This document shows, piece after piece, positions 22,525 through 34,200 of a stretch of 64,000 nucleotides of DNA (positions within the stretch are counted from its first letter, which is position 1; every line of letters starts with the position of its first letter). Source of the DNA: Nemopilema nomurai (lineage: Eukaryota; Cnidaria; Scyphozoa; Rhizostomeae; Rhizostomatidae); assembly GCA_003864495.1 (NCBI GenBank), contig ML133440.1, forward strand, positions 296,665 to 360,664. The letters run 5' to 3'. Below the pieces are notes generated by a model, which ran no database searches, was not told the origin of the DNA, and saw only the letters and a list, made by a program, of their open reading frames with translations. The translations under genes and the position numbers were made by a program.

Positions 22525-25500
22525 TAATAATTATAATAAGGATTATAATAATAATAACAATAATTCTATTTAGCCTGCTTTTGTATCTTAATAATTGTTT
22601 TGTTGATGTTAGTTAATGTTGTTTAGGAATTTACAGTGCTGTAAAAAAGTGCGGTCAACGACAGGAAAAAAACCGTAATTCAAACTTGCTGTACATTGGA
22701 TATAAAACACTGGGTTGCAGGCTTAATTCAATGGCAATTTTAACGCAATAAAACTGATCAAAAAATTAATACCTTTAACTAGCTATAAGTAAAGCGTTGC
22801 TATTTGGCTTCTTCTTTGTCGTATTCTAGTGACACCTGATAATCTTCGTTGTGGTGGCCCCTCTACGTGTGCCTTTTTTATATTCCCTATCAACGATCAA
22901 AGAAACGGCTTTTTATAATTCCCATTCACATTAAGAGAACGTTTTGTACTATGTTTTAAATATTAATGTTTCCGTGAAGGGCAGTGGCAGATCTGGTCTC
23001 AAGTGTCGTTATTATCACGGCTGTGCAGGAGATGATTGTTGGCTTCCAGGTATTATTCTTTTTGCAATTATTCCGTTCTGCTTTATATCTGTTTCTTTTC
23101 TACCTTCCATTCTTTGCTTCACTCTTAACATTGTGACGTCGCGCTATAAACTTTATTAGGTCTGTTTTGCTTGTTCTTCTGACCCATTTTCTACCATCTA
23201 CATGCATTCTTACTCTGGTTTCTTTTTTTCTTTGCTTTTTGTCCCATTCACAATTGTCTGTCAACACTCATCCAATACTCACAGAATCTTTTCAGCTCAC
23301 TCATTTGTCAATCTCTCGTGAGGCTGTCCCAGCTCTTTTCTTTAAATAAATAAATAAATAATACCAAATCTTCATTTCGGATCAGTTACTTTTACCCAAG
23401 TTACCCTTTGACGAGCTATAGAGAAAGATTCAGGGGAACACTTTATTATCCAAGTATTTTAATCAAGCCTTGGACTTTTGTTCTGCCATTAATCATTAAT
23501 TTTATTTACCTCCCTTCTTCCAACTGCCTCTCATTCGTTTCATTCTGTCTTGACTCTGCCATGTGTTTTTCTTTCTGTCTGCCATCATTCTGTCGGGTTC
23601 TTCCTGTAAGCCTTCCAATGGTTCATTCCACTTAGCTTGCGATAGGATAAGTGGTTTGCAGTTATGTTTGTGCTGCATCCGTCATATTTTACCCCCTTCC
23701 CTTTCTACTTTCTTCATTTTGCCAAATGCTTGCTTCACAGTTTGTGCTCGAGACATGTGCAGCAACACCCGACCAGGTGCAGGGGGTAGCATCATCATCG
23801 CTTTCACAATCACGCCCATTCGATTTGGTCTTCACTGATTATTTAAGACCAAGCAAATCGTTTGTGGTTTTATCAAACAGCCTTCTCTCGCCTTACAGTC
23901 GCCTTCTTCTCGACATTCTAAAATCCGCTCCTTGAAGTGTCTGTAATAAGACCCTCAGCAACATCATCATCCTCCGTTCGTTACGAAATAATCCTGATTC
24001 CAGGTAAGGACGCAGCACATGTCTGTATGCTCTATACTCCGGTAAGGATGCAGAACTTTGATACCATTGAGCTCCCCCCGTCCGGCACCCAGACTCCATA
24101 ACCGCCTTTACAATCTTAAAAGCTGGCTTCTTTTCCTTTTCTTCAAAATTTTATTGCGGGTTGAATTCCATAACACACTCACCACTAGTCACAGCTGTTT
24201 CTGTTTTCAAAATCTGCAGGCAAAGGGGGGATGCCTTCTTCTGATTCCTTATAAAGAGTGCTAAAGTGATGATATATGTTACTTTGACAGGTGACAACAA
24301 TAGTCCTATGGTCATTATCTATTTTATTTCTTTCTCGTAGGAGATTCTATTGGGTGTGCTTCGTGGTGTTGGATACCAAAAGTATGGTGCATTGATCACC
24401 ACAGTCGGTTACTGGTTCATTAGTATACCCCTGTTTCTAACATTGACATTCAAGGCACATTTAGGCCTGCTTGGTAACGTGGATCCTGTTTTCCTTCTGT
24501 AGCCTTCTGTAGCCTTCTGTAGCCTTCTGTAGCCTTCTGTAGCTTTCCGTAGCTTTCAGAACAGAAAACGATCGGCAAAGCTTCCCTGATTTGGATAATA
24601 CAAGACGATCGGCAAATCTCTCTTGATTTGGACAATACAAGACGAAAGCAGTCATGAATTAACCTTTCTCTTATGTCGTGAATCAATTGTTATCCACTTC
24701 ATCCTTCCCAAATGTCTCTCAATTTAAACTTGTTGCTTTTAGCTTTTCGACTTGGACTGTCGGTTGGTGTTTCTCTACAGGTGAGTAGGATTTTTTGCTT
24801 ACTTCAAGCCAATGTAAAAATAATGTTTGTTAAATCTAAAAAAACTCAATCTAAGTGAATCTAGGATTAATCCACATTTTTTAGTAGGTGAAACAAGTCA
24901 TTAGCTTTTATCCTTTGATTTGTTGAAAATTAGCTCTGCATGAAAGAAATGATAAAGATTGATAGGTGCATATAAATTCTTATCAAAACTCGCCAATGGG
25001 CCGTATTTTATGAGCATGTATATTGCTCCCGCCCTTCAAGCAAGATCAACGGTCGCCATCACCAAACTTGGTTTCCCATTGCTGATGCTTCAGCTCTGTT
25101 GATGTTAAGCCCAATCACCTCACTCAATTCTACAAGCACCTCTCCCAGTACTCTGCATTCCTCCCTGCGCCTTGGCACTATCGTGGTATCATCAGCATAC
25201 CGAATGCCCCAGGTCTTTCCTCCACCCATTGCTTTTCTTGGCGGCTCCTCCTGTTGCTCGCTCTAGCACTTCTCTCGTGATCCTTCCACCAATGATAAGG
25301 CAAATTCTTGAAATTTCCCTAGGCCAGTCTCCCTCTTTCCTAAGTAGAAAATCTCTTGTTATGAATATTTTGAGGATAATTTTTTGCTGAAATTTCTTAA
25401 AATTAGTCTTTTTTAAATTAATCAGCATCGATAGTAACTTTTCGGCCTTCTCTGAGCTACTTTGGTTTAGCCTATTATTAGTTTTCTGATGTACATTTGT

Positions 25501-27376
25501 ATGGCCACGATTTTAAGGTATTATTATGCTAACCAACTATTTCTATCCTTCTTGGTGGAAGCTGCAAATAATACATGCCTGTAATAGACGATATATTTCG
25601 ATTAGAAAACAACTCAAGCTATGCATGTGTTTTTGTTTTCCGTAGGTCCTGGCCCTTTTTATCCTACTTATCAAATCAGACTGGACCAAGCTTTCAAACT
25701 TGGTAAGCTAGCGTTTAAAACTGGGTTAAAGCTTTTATAATCTCAATCTCAAAATTTGATTTCACCTCTAACCTTAGTCCTGAAGCTTAAATTACATTGA
25801 AGATTTCAATTGATGAGAATGTTGTTTTTGTCCCAGGCCAAAGAGAGGAGTTGTATTGCTTCGGAAGATGATCACGTCAAGAGTGATTCTGTAACAACAA
25901 AGTGCTGTCATGAAATTGAACGCGAATCCAGTTTCCTGGTGAAGAATAGAACAACTATGAAATATATGGAATATGAAAAGACTTGCAGAGGTGAGCGGAG
26001 AGGAAAGTATTATTGAATGATGACAAGAAGCTTCTTAAAGTATCACAATTTTATAGTGCCATTAATAAGTATCGATCTTTCTGGCCTGATGACTCCCCTT
26101 CTGTAGGAACATGAGTCGATAGTTGCTGCACTGTGCGTTCTATTCAGCAGCCAAGCAATCGGAGGCATGGGCATTTGCATGGCTATGCAACAGTTTAAGT
26201 GTCTAAGTTGTCTTCCAGGTCGAATTCTGATTCTTTTACTTGCAGAGGACAGCGCGCAAAGATTTCCAAATTATAACCTTGTTCCGGTTTGTTCGGTGGT
26301 TGGGTGAATCATAGAGCGTATCATAAGCTCCAAATGTTTTGAAGGTCGCACCTTTATGTCTGTTCTTGAATCTGTTTTTGTCGTGGGCATTCTGGCCAGC
26401 TAAATCTAATTCAAAGTTTCAAAAAATATTTTATCTTATCGGCCACCATAATTAAACAATGGAAACTCTTTTGCTAAAGTAAAAAGTAAGAAAACTGTCG
26501 GGTTACGCATATAGGGGCTTTAGATTTGCGTCGTTTGCGTCGTTGCGTACTAAAGAACAGTTCTGATAGCAAGTTGAATATTGTGAACAATTCTTAGTTT
26601 TGTTGAGCATGAATCCTTTTTCTTACACATGGCTTTAAGCAAATTTTCCCATCGTCTTATTCGAGCCTGATATGAGATTAAAACAATGAGATCTGCAAAC
26701 AAGGATAGACAACCCAATAGGCCACTGAATCTTCCATTTTGCTTTGTTGATTAATCTTGCCAAATAAGATTACTAAATAATATCAACAGTGTCTCCAGAG
26801 AGTATGTTGGCATAATTTAATTCTTATTTAATGCATAATTTAATGCCAGAGATTATTGCTTTGGCAAGAGGTGACACTTGTTTCTGATAAAAGGAAACCT
26901 GGTTACAACATGCTTCGTGTCTTGCAATATTCAAGTGTAGCGTGTTCTACTCTTATGCCCCATAATGACATCTACAATGCCCGCCAAAAGTAGTTGGAAC
27001 ACCGAGATTGTACTCGTAATAAATGTATATTTTCACTTCATTTCCCTACTTCAAGCAGACAAACCCCTTAAAAAGACACGCGTAGTAAATGTTGGAAATT
27101 GGCAAGAATTATTAAAAAGAATAACTGTATGTCTAGATTGGCAAGAGTTACTGTATAGATAACAGCCATACAAGAAATTTTCTTTTCCCAGACCCTGCGG
27201 CGGCTTCTGATCAAGCTGAAAGCGAAAGTTCATTGTCAGATGATGAATCAGAGAAGATGTTGAAGAATGAAGTGAATCAAACTCACTCTCAATTGGACAT
27301 TCTGTTTAAAACATCTATGTTATGTCTACTTTTTGCTTTGGTTATTGCCTCGTTGTTTATAAAAGTATTTTATTAA
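15623..27376 (+). CDS. MATE-family transporter gene C, 16 exons, frame break in exon 2
   Basis: Exons: 15623-15641, 16071-16501, 16611-16653, 17501-17545, 19303-19400, 19647-19744, 20125-20238, 20592-20659, 21199-21307, 21880-21955, 22980-23049, 24341-24473, 24743-24780, 25646-25702, 25837-25990, 27192-27376. Exon 1 encodes MPTTLQ. All exons from 3 on are open, have paralogue-matching phases and good splice sites. Exon 2 is 431 bp; joined in the conserved phase it reads the homologous N-terminus, then shifts near 16140 and meets a stop at 16334-16336. The MATE frame (SVTETLCSQAYGAKD) is the other one and has no early ATG. So either an unseen first exon in another phase is used, the assembly has an error, or this is a pseudogene. 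Helix 7 reads VRWVAVQLG: both glutamates equivalent to E273/E278 of human MATE1 are replaced (R and Q). The RVGTFLGAGN motif is intact. Confidence 0.8.
17733..19181. mobile_element. Pogo/Tigger-like non-autonomous DNA transposon in intron 4 of gene C
   Basis: Left end TTCAATTATCCGG (from 17736) is inverted at the right end (GATAATTGAACTG, to 19181), which is followed by TA. Subterminal GGATAATCGAAA-type motifs are characteristic of pogo/Tigger ends, which start CAGT and duplicate TA. The right end fits CAGTTCAATTATC exactly; the left end has lost the CAG. No transposase is visible. About 0.8 kb of the interior is a second, nested element. Confidence 0.65.
18191..18995. mobile_element. Nested Harbinger-type MITE (805 bp)
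   Basis: Terminal inverted repeats of about 22 bp: GGGGTCATACATAAATGACG on the left and the inverse of GAGGTCATACATAAATGATG on the right. The element is flanked on both sides by TTA (18188-18190 and 18996-18998), the 3-bp target duplication typical of PIF/Harbinger. Both ends carry G-rich runs just inside the repeats. No open frame encodes a transposase. Confidence 0.8.
22469..22557. repeat. AAT trinucleotide microsatellite
   Basis: Roughly 90 bp of (AAT)n with a few interruptions, in intron 10 of gene C. Confidence 0.97.
24490..24558. repeat. 10-bp tandem repeat just after exon 12 of gene C
   Basis: About six copies of CTGTAGCCTT (later copies CTGTAGCTTT/CCGTAGCTTT), starting some 17 bp after the exon 12 donor. 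Minus-strand open frames here are repeat artefacts. Confidence 0.9.
25030..25330 (-). mobile_element. LINE reverse-transcriptase fragment in intron 13 of gene C
   Basis: Read on the minus strand, this stretch encodes GIRYADDTTIV, the YADD catalytic box of non-LTR reverse transcriptases. It is followed by LGEVLVELSEVIGLNINRAE, which resembles the thumb-proximal part of the domain after that box. Frames break on both sides and no endonuclease is visible, so this is a short, dead fragment. Confidence 0.65.
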
Positions 27377-29100
27377 TCAGGGTTATTTTTTAGACTGATT
27401 CATGAGAATTTCGAAAATAGAAATATTGAATAGCATAGTACTTTTGACTGCTTTATGTAGCCAATTTCAGCTTGTAGAACTATCATGGAACAATAATTTC
27501 ATCTCTGTGATGTTTGTAAAGAATTACAAATGTAACTTATTTACAGCTAGGCATTGTTAAAGTTTTCATTAAAGGTCAGAAAAGTTTCCATCTCCTATTC
27601 TATGACGTTATACGAAGGGAGGGGTGTAAGTGAAGAAGAAACTTATCTTTTGATCAAAAATGCTGAAACAAATTTAGCTACAAAACTGTGAGATTGAAAC
27701 ACCGCACGTCATCAGCAAGATTTCACCAAGCAGCCAGCCATTTGGGAGCTCAAGTCATTATGCAATCTACAGCTTGACGAAGGGTGAGTTGAACTCTGTG
27801 TTTTGTGAAGGTACAATATTCTTGCATGCTTTCGTCCCGACAAAAGTGCCACAAGAAACAAGTTCGTGTTTATTTAAGCAATTAAATTAGCTCGGACAAA
27901 CATTACAAGTAACTAAATAATTAGTCGTTAAGCGTGCAACCTTGTTCACAGAAAATGTAGCTAATCTGTCGAAGTAGATTGTTGCATCCAAGTTACATGG
28001 CATCCTTCAAGGGTTCGATTAGTAGAATTTATTTAAAATGTTTTGTTTTGTCTCCGGATGCCGTTTGCTTGCAATTCCGGGTGTTGGTAAATTAATTTCT
28101 GTTCTATTTACTGGTTTACTTTTGCGTTGAAGAAATGATATCACAAGACTTTTTAGTATCGTTTCAGTTACCAGGTCAAAATTTTTGCAAGCCTTATTTC
28201 TTCGTTCCTCTATCCTTTTAAGTTTCGGTAACTATTAGGATATGCTCTATGACTAAATCATGTTGCTGCACACCTGGGCAGAACAAGGAACAAGAACATC
28301 GCAAGACACCAAACGCATAGTTTATAGGCATTTGCTACAGCTCAGCTCAGCATTAAAAAGTCGAAGTACTTTGAGGCCTATTGTAAATCATCTTTTCTTC
28401 TGCTTTCCGTTCGATTTCTTTTGTTAAAGTCGCTTCTTTCGTTGTATCCAGCTGACCGGAACGGAAAGTCATTTTGAATTCAGCCGTCGGCCATTTCATG
28501 GACTATAGTTTATGCTTTTGGTAGACCAAATGGGAGCCAAGCATATTTGATAAAAAAAATTTATTTTTCAGAGTTGGTAAGCCAATTCTTATACATTTAT
28601 TCGTGGTTTTAATGAAAAAGAGCTTCATACTGTCTCAAAGCAGTGGGTATCCAGGGAATCTTATTGGGATTGGCCTAAGTGGGTTATTTTGTTAAAGCGA
28701 CCTAGATAAGAAAACCTTGATAAATAGATATCAATTTTTATCCCAATATTCCTGTTTAATGAAACATAACATTATAGTCGATGTATTCATGACACTTCAT
28801 AACACTCAAGTTCAGGAGCTACGATTGCACGACAGAGAATGTTTTTTCAGGTAACATAAGTATTAAAAATTTCCCTTTATCTGTCTTTTCTGTTGAATGT
28901 TAAAGGCAGATATAAGAAATACTTTTACCTATTTTTTCTTACTGTTATTTCTACGGATGTCTCCTGAAAGATTTGAGCATCTGTGACGTTTGGTTGAGCC
29001 ATTTATTCAGACGAAACGATGCCTATCCAGTTTACTAATCCAGACTGTCACTTTGCTATACCTGGCTACTGACGATTCATATCCGTGTCAAGCATTTCAG
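27377..29100. other. Intergenic region between gene C and the Harbinger fossil
   Basis: About 1.7 kb with no open frame, repeat family or RNA gene that I recognise, apart from the presumed 3' UTR of gene C at its left end. Confidence 0.5.
27568..27573 (+). terminator. Possible polyadenylation signal of gene C
   Basis: ATTAAA lies 192 bases after the gene C stop codon. It is a common variant poly(A) signal and the first one I notice downstream. Support is positional only. Confidence 0.3.
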
Positions 29101-30262
29101 TTTAGAATAGGGCAATCAAAAGTAGCAAAGATAATCAAAGAAACATGTGATGCTCTGTAGGAATCAGGCATATGTAAGCCCGCCAAAGTTTGCAATGGAA
29201 TGAGGTTACGGAAGGTTTTAAGGTTATTTGGCAATTTCCAAATTGCATTGGAGCATTCGATGGCAAGCACATTGCTATGGAGTGTCCTAAAAATGCTGGA
29301 TCTGTCTTTTATAATTACAGGAACTTTCGTAACATTGTTCGCTTGGTGTCTGCGATGCAAATTACTGCTTTAGTCTGATTGATGTAGGAGCAATTGTTTT
29401 CTATATTGCCCTTTCATATGGCCTTGATTTCGTACTCTCTTTGCTTTGCATCTGAGCATGATTATCTGCTACATTTTTATTGGCACAAACACTTCACTTG
29501 CTCAGAATATTGTTTGCTTTAGAGCAACGTACTTGAAGAGAAAAAAATTTTGATTGCCAGGTTATTTGATAGCAAGAAATTATAGTTGCTCCACCATTTC
29601 ATTCGATAAACGGCTTTAAAATTTGGTTAGGAACTTCTGCTGGTGTTGGTTTTATGAAGTCAGAGTTAAATGCCGAGCCGATTTATTCCCGTCAGAGGAA
29701 ACTATCTTTTACTAGTCTCTGCAGACTCTATTTAGAAACCACGTGCATAGATAAAGAATTGATGATTTATGCTGTCTTCTTTTGAAGAATGGCATGAACG
29801 GCATTTCAGTCACCCAGTGCGATGCAAATTACTGCTTTAGTCTGGTTGATGTAGAAGCGTTTGGAAGGTCCAATGATTCCAGAGTTTGAGTAGGTTCCCC
29901 ATTTGTACAAGCTTTTGAAAATAGTGGCTTTGACCCACCAGGGGCTAAAGGCATCAATGGGAGAAGGCTCTCTTATGTCATGATTGGTGACGCAACTTTC
30001 CCCGTTGGAAGCATGGCTAATGATACCACCTTCTTGGAGAAGCTAAAAGAAGAAGAAGAAGGGATATGCAATTGTAGACTCGAGAGCACGTAGAACCATT
30101 GAGAATACCTTTAGTATTCTTGCAGCAAAGTGGATACAAAATTTCACAATAGCTAGAAAAGGTGGAATCGGTTTTCGCATACTGAAAGTAATTTTTCGAC
30201 CGACACTCCTCAGAGAATGCAAATTTCGGAAAAATGACCAAAATGCGGATCGAAAACACTAG
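29101..30262 (+). pseudogene. PIF/Harbinger transposase (HARBI1-like) fossil, copy 1, split by a repeat
   Basis: Part 1 (29101-29390) reads FRIGQSKVAKIIKETCDAL, then in another frame WQFPNCIGAFDGKHIAMECP, NYRNFRNIV and CDANYCFSLIDVGA. Part 2 (29818-30262) restarts at CDANYCFSLVDVEAFGRSND and continues with GSPFVQAFENSGFDPPGAKG and RTIENTFSILAAKW. These are the three conserved blocks of the DDE_Tnp_4 nuclease: the first D in AFDGKH, the second D in CDANY, and E in IENTF. Several frameshifts and stops are present, and about 430 bp of a MATE-gene 3' flank separates the parts, bracketed by a 40-bp direct duplication. Harbinger transposases cut and paste DNA; this copy is dead. Confidence 0.8.
29391..29805. 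repeat. MATE 3'-flank repeat, copy R1
   Basis: Begins CAATTGTTTTCTATATTGCC and matches the sequences directly after the stop codons of genes D (R2) and E (R3) over about 0.4 kb. Here it does not follow a MATE gene but lies inside the Harbinger transposase. It marks the left edge of the duplicated unit. Confidence 0.85.
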
Positions 30263-31275
30263 AGGGTAAGAAGATCGAAAACGCTATAGGCATTCATACA
30301 TCTGAATTTCTGCCATAAATTCAGAAAAATTTAAAATTTCTCTAGAATTTATTTTGTTGAGCATCTACCATCTTGAAAGAAGCTTATGATAAAAAAACTA
30401 ATTTGCATCACAGTCGCTCTATGGAATGTTTTCATTAGAATTTTGGGTGGTTATAAGTCTTCATCGGTCGTTTTGGCTCGCTAAGAAAAACCAGGCCTAC
30501 ATGGATCCACCCTATCGCTAGCCTCAAAAGAAACTTGTCCTTCAAAGAGAATTAAGGCCAAGAGACAAAATCTGTTGCAAGGTCATTTTTCCGATCAAAG
30601 GATCTTTACGATTTTACTCCCAAGATTGAATATATAAACTGAAAAATGATGCCAAATATCCCTAGAGAAATAACTACTGAATCAAAATGTTCAATTAAAT
30701 ATCAAAAGGAATGATAAACAATCGAATGTACGAAAAAGAAGTCCAAACTAGCACTTTAGCTAAATGGACCTTGGCTAATTTGCAGCGCAAATCGAAAAAG
30801 ACAATAAACACTTCCACAAGATGAAAAGCACAGAGATTGTTGGCATAATCTATGGAACTCTATGGAAACACTTAAATGTAACACGTTTCAAGTTTGCTTA
30901 TGTTACATAGGAAACTGCATTCAAGCTAGCTGCCTTTTGTACATCGCAATTTTTGTTTCCCCTCTTAATCAGCAGTAAACATGATTCTTTGCGTGTCAGA
31001 AAAACAAAAACAATGTCAGACAAAGCTCCCTTTTGATTTTGGCGATGGAAAAGTATTTAGGAAGTCTTCTAGAACAATAATTCAAGGTTAACTTAATTTA
31101 ATTGTTTCAGAATATGAATTCTTAAAGCCTGGTTTAAAGTTCCTCATGCTTGAAGTTTGTGGTTGCGATACTCTAAGTTAAGTGAATAACATCTTCATGT
31201 GTCACATCCAGTCGCGCTATTCGAATCATTTCTCTTGAGTCGTATGCACTTTTGGCAAACAAGAAGTACAAAGCA
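30263..31275. other. Upstream region of gene D
   Basis: About 1 kb shared with the region before gene E (45232-46624). The E copy has about 385 extra bases at 45588-45973. No gene or recognised repeat is seen. The shared block should contain the promoter and 5' UTR of both genes. Confidence 0.5.
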
Positions 31276-34200
31276 ATGCCTACAAATCTGCAAGGTATGC
31301 TTCAGTTTGAAACATTATTAAAAACAATGTGCCTCGAACGAAAAACTAACAAGCGCAAGCCCATCTCAACTCGTTTCTATAAACCCACTGCGGAAGTGTT
31401 GGGAAATAAGCTCAGAAAAAAATTCTATCAGAGGCTCCTGGCAACTGGACGACGTGAAAAAGATCCAAGTATTACAAATAAAAGTGCATAAAGACACAGA
31501 ATAGAGATTACGAAGCCAATAAAGACAATAAGGACGAAGACGAAGACAATAAAGCCAAGCATGTTAGCGAAAGCAGACCGTGGTTTTTAAAAGCGTCATC
31601 AGGATTTTAAGACATTCTTACATTGAATTGCTAAATCTGGACAGCTCCATGTAGTGTAAAAACAGCCTTTTTATATAGGGTAGACAAGCCTCGGGGATAC
31701 TTGTGGTTGGGTGTTTTTAGCTGCCATTAAATTGAACCCTCTTCCTGACTTACCGTGATTGCTTCATAGTAAATGTTAGTTACTATCTTCGAAAAAAACT
31801 TTAGTTTACTGCGAAAGACTGTAACCGAATGGGGACAATAGGCACAAACAAAACATAAATACACTACTGAGTCACGTGACTACTAAAGGACAGGAATACA
31901 GTAAGAAGACTCCCTACATAAAGTCTTTTCTATCATCTTCCAAATAAATATAACTGAATATTTACTTTTTATCGCCAGAGAATATAGCAAAGATAAATCC
32001 ATCAGCCTACGAAAAACATCCTGCGAAAGAATCACCATGGTCTGAAATCATAAACGAGTCAAAGGCACTGGTGAAGTTGGCAGTAGGAACAAGTGTGAAC
32101 TCTTTTTGCTCATTTTTCATACCAGTTTGCACAGTGCTCATTGTTGGACACAAGGGAAAGGTCTTTCTCGCAGCCATTGGCCTGGCCATTTCTGTGTGCA
32201 ATATTTCAGGGTTATTTCTGGTCATTGGATTGGCATCTGTTACTGAAACTCTCTGCTCCCAGGCATATGGTGCAAAGGATTTTAGAAGATTTGGAATTTT
32301 GATACAGCGGACAATTATCATAACCTTTGTGTCCATTCTTCCGACATGTGCTCTTTGGATCAATATGGATAAAGTTCTTGTTCACCTTGGACAAGACAAG
32401 GCTGTAGCGCTGTTCGTATTTTTCATGTTCTCAAATTTTTCCTCCAACAGCTTTATTATCTAACTAATCTTCAGTGAATTCTCATTGTAGCCCACCATTC
32501 TCGTTTTAACTTTCTTAATCGAACGCACCACTCATACCAGTGGCCAACACATTCGGTTATTTTCCTAAGTTTGCTTAATTTGAGGAGTGCCAGAGTATGA
32601 AAAGTACTTTAAGTATGAATGTCTAGCTATTGAAAACGGAATTATAGGTTAATGAAACCTCTATTAAACGACTCCATGTAAACGAGGCCAGATAAAATTA
32701 ACTTCCATGACCAACTTAAAATATCATTTAATATTATAAAACATTTTAAAAATTATTAAACAATTTAATTGAATGTTTAAAGGCAAATTGCACTAATAAT
32801 AATAATGCTCTCGATTACTTTTATTTGATAGTCATTTCACACCCAAATTAACTCTTCTGTTTGTCTTTCGGTGTCCTTCCTGTGCTACATAGAATTACCC
32901 TGGGAATTTCTGTTAACGGAAATACCCACCCCAAGGGTAGTCCATTTTGCTCCTACCGATAAGACAACTTCTGTTTTAGAAAGATTTGCGGCTATAATTC
33001 TCATTAAACTTCAATTTTTCACTGTCAACATAGTTGATAATTCATTATGAACATAGTTGATAATTCATTATGAACATAGTTGATAACTCATTATGAACAT
33101 AGTTGATAATTCATTATGAACATAGTTGATAATTCATTATGAACATAGTTGATAATTCATTATGAACATAGTTGATAATTCATTATGAACATAGTTGATA
33201 ATTCATTATGAACATAGTTGATGATTCATTATGAACATAGTTGATAATTCATTATGAACATAGTTGATGATTCATTATCAACAGCGTTAGCACAACAATG
33301 CATTCAGTTTATTCAGTTACTTTTTAGGCATGCCGGTCAATTTGCAATTAATTACATCCCAGGGTTGATTGTGAGTTTTTATCTAGTTTAAAAAACTGAA
33401 TTGCTTCTATCATTTATTGGTTCACTTTTGGAAGACGAAAATTTCAGTAGTATTTTGGGCCACATTTTACATCGTTCGCAGGCAATGAATCTACCAAGAA
33501 AATTTGAAGCTTTTAGTTGACTTGGAATTTATATTTTAGCCAGCAATTTTAGTGAGTTATACAATGATGGTTTGTCGCTAATATTTTCTCAGAATCCTTG
33601 ACGAAACCTTGTTAAACATTCATTATAAGAATTGTTTCTTCTAACATTTTTTCTAATTTTTCAACTGTTTGTTTTCAGCTCTTTATACTGTTTAATGTAT
33701 TATCAAGATACCTGGCTTGTCAGGCAAGTATCTATCAATGCATTCATTTTAGATTAGTTGCAGAATCCAGTTTTGGTCTTAAAGTTTTAAAGTTTTTCAA
33801 TACCATATCAAATGCGTCTTTTTACCCAAAGGTCCATCATTTCTGCTCCAACTCTGATAGATTTGTAGATGGAAAAATTCAAGTAGCCTTTAACCAAATA
33901 AATCGAGCATAAAATATGTTAGAAAATACAAATCTATAATATGTGCAGAAATCTTACTTCACATCTTTAATCTTTCCGTGCCCCAACTCTTTGATTGAAT
34001 CATGTAGATTTTTGACTTCTTTTTTGACAATCACCCTTTTTTTACTTCGCAGAACATTGTTTACCCGATATTCTTTGGTTCCTTTCTTGCATTTGTGGTC
34101 AATATCGTGTTTTGCTACCTCTTTGTTTACCAGTGTGATTTCGGATTTCAGTAAGTCATTTTCAGTTTCTTTTGATTCGAAGCCTTGATTAATTTGTGTT

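Noticed and set aside
24450..24686. Minus-strand frames with a YRRLQKATEG repeat
   Set aside because: Produced by the 10-bp tandem repeat after exon 12 of gene C.
31252..31491. 79-codon frame running from gene D exon 1 into intron 1, repeated at 46601-46840 in gene E
   Set aside because: Conservation is explained by the recent duplication; the standard splice donor after CAAG is conserved in gene C, where the frame is not kept. It could be a retained-intron product, but there is no positive evidence.
32007..32363. 118-codon minus-strand frame, also at 47323-47679 and in part at 16079-16489 and 5097-5282
   Set aside because: Antisense shadow of exon 2, which is well conserved in all copies; the sense strand has the MATE motifs and splice sites.
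33027..33283. CRISPR-like array of regular repeats
   Set aside because: Units are directly adjacent with no unique spacers, inside a eukaryotic intron; it is a minisatellite.
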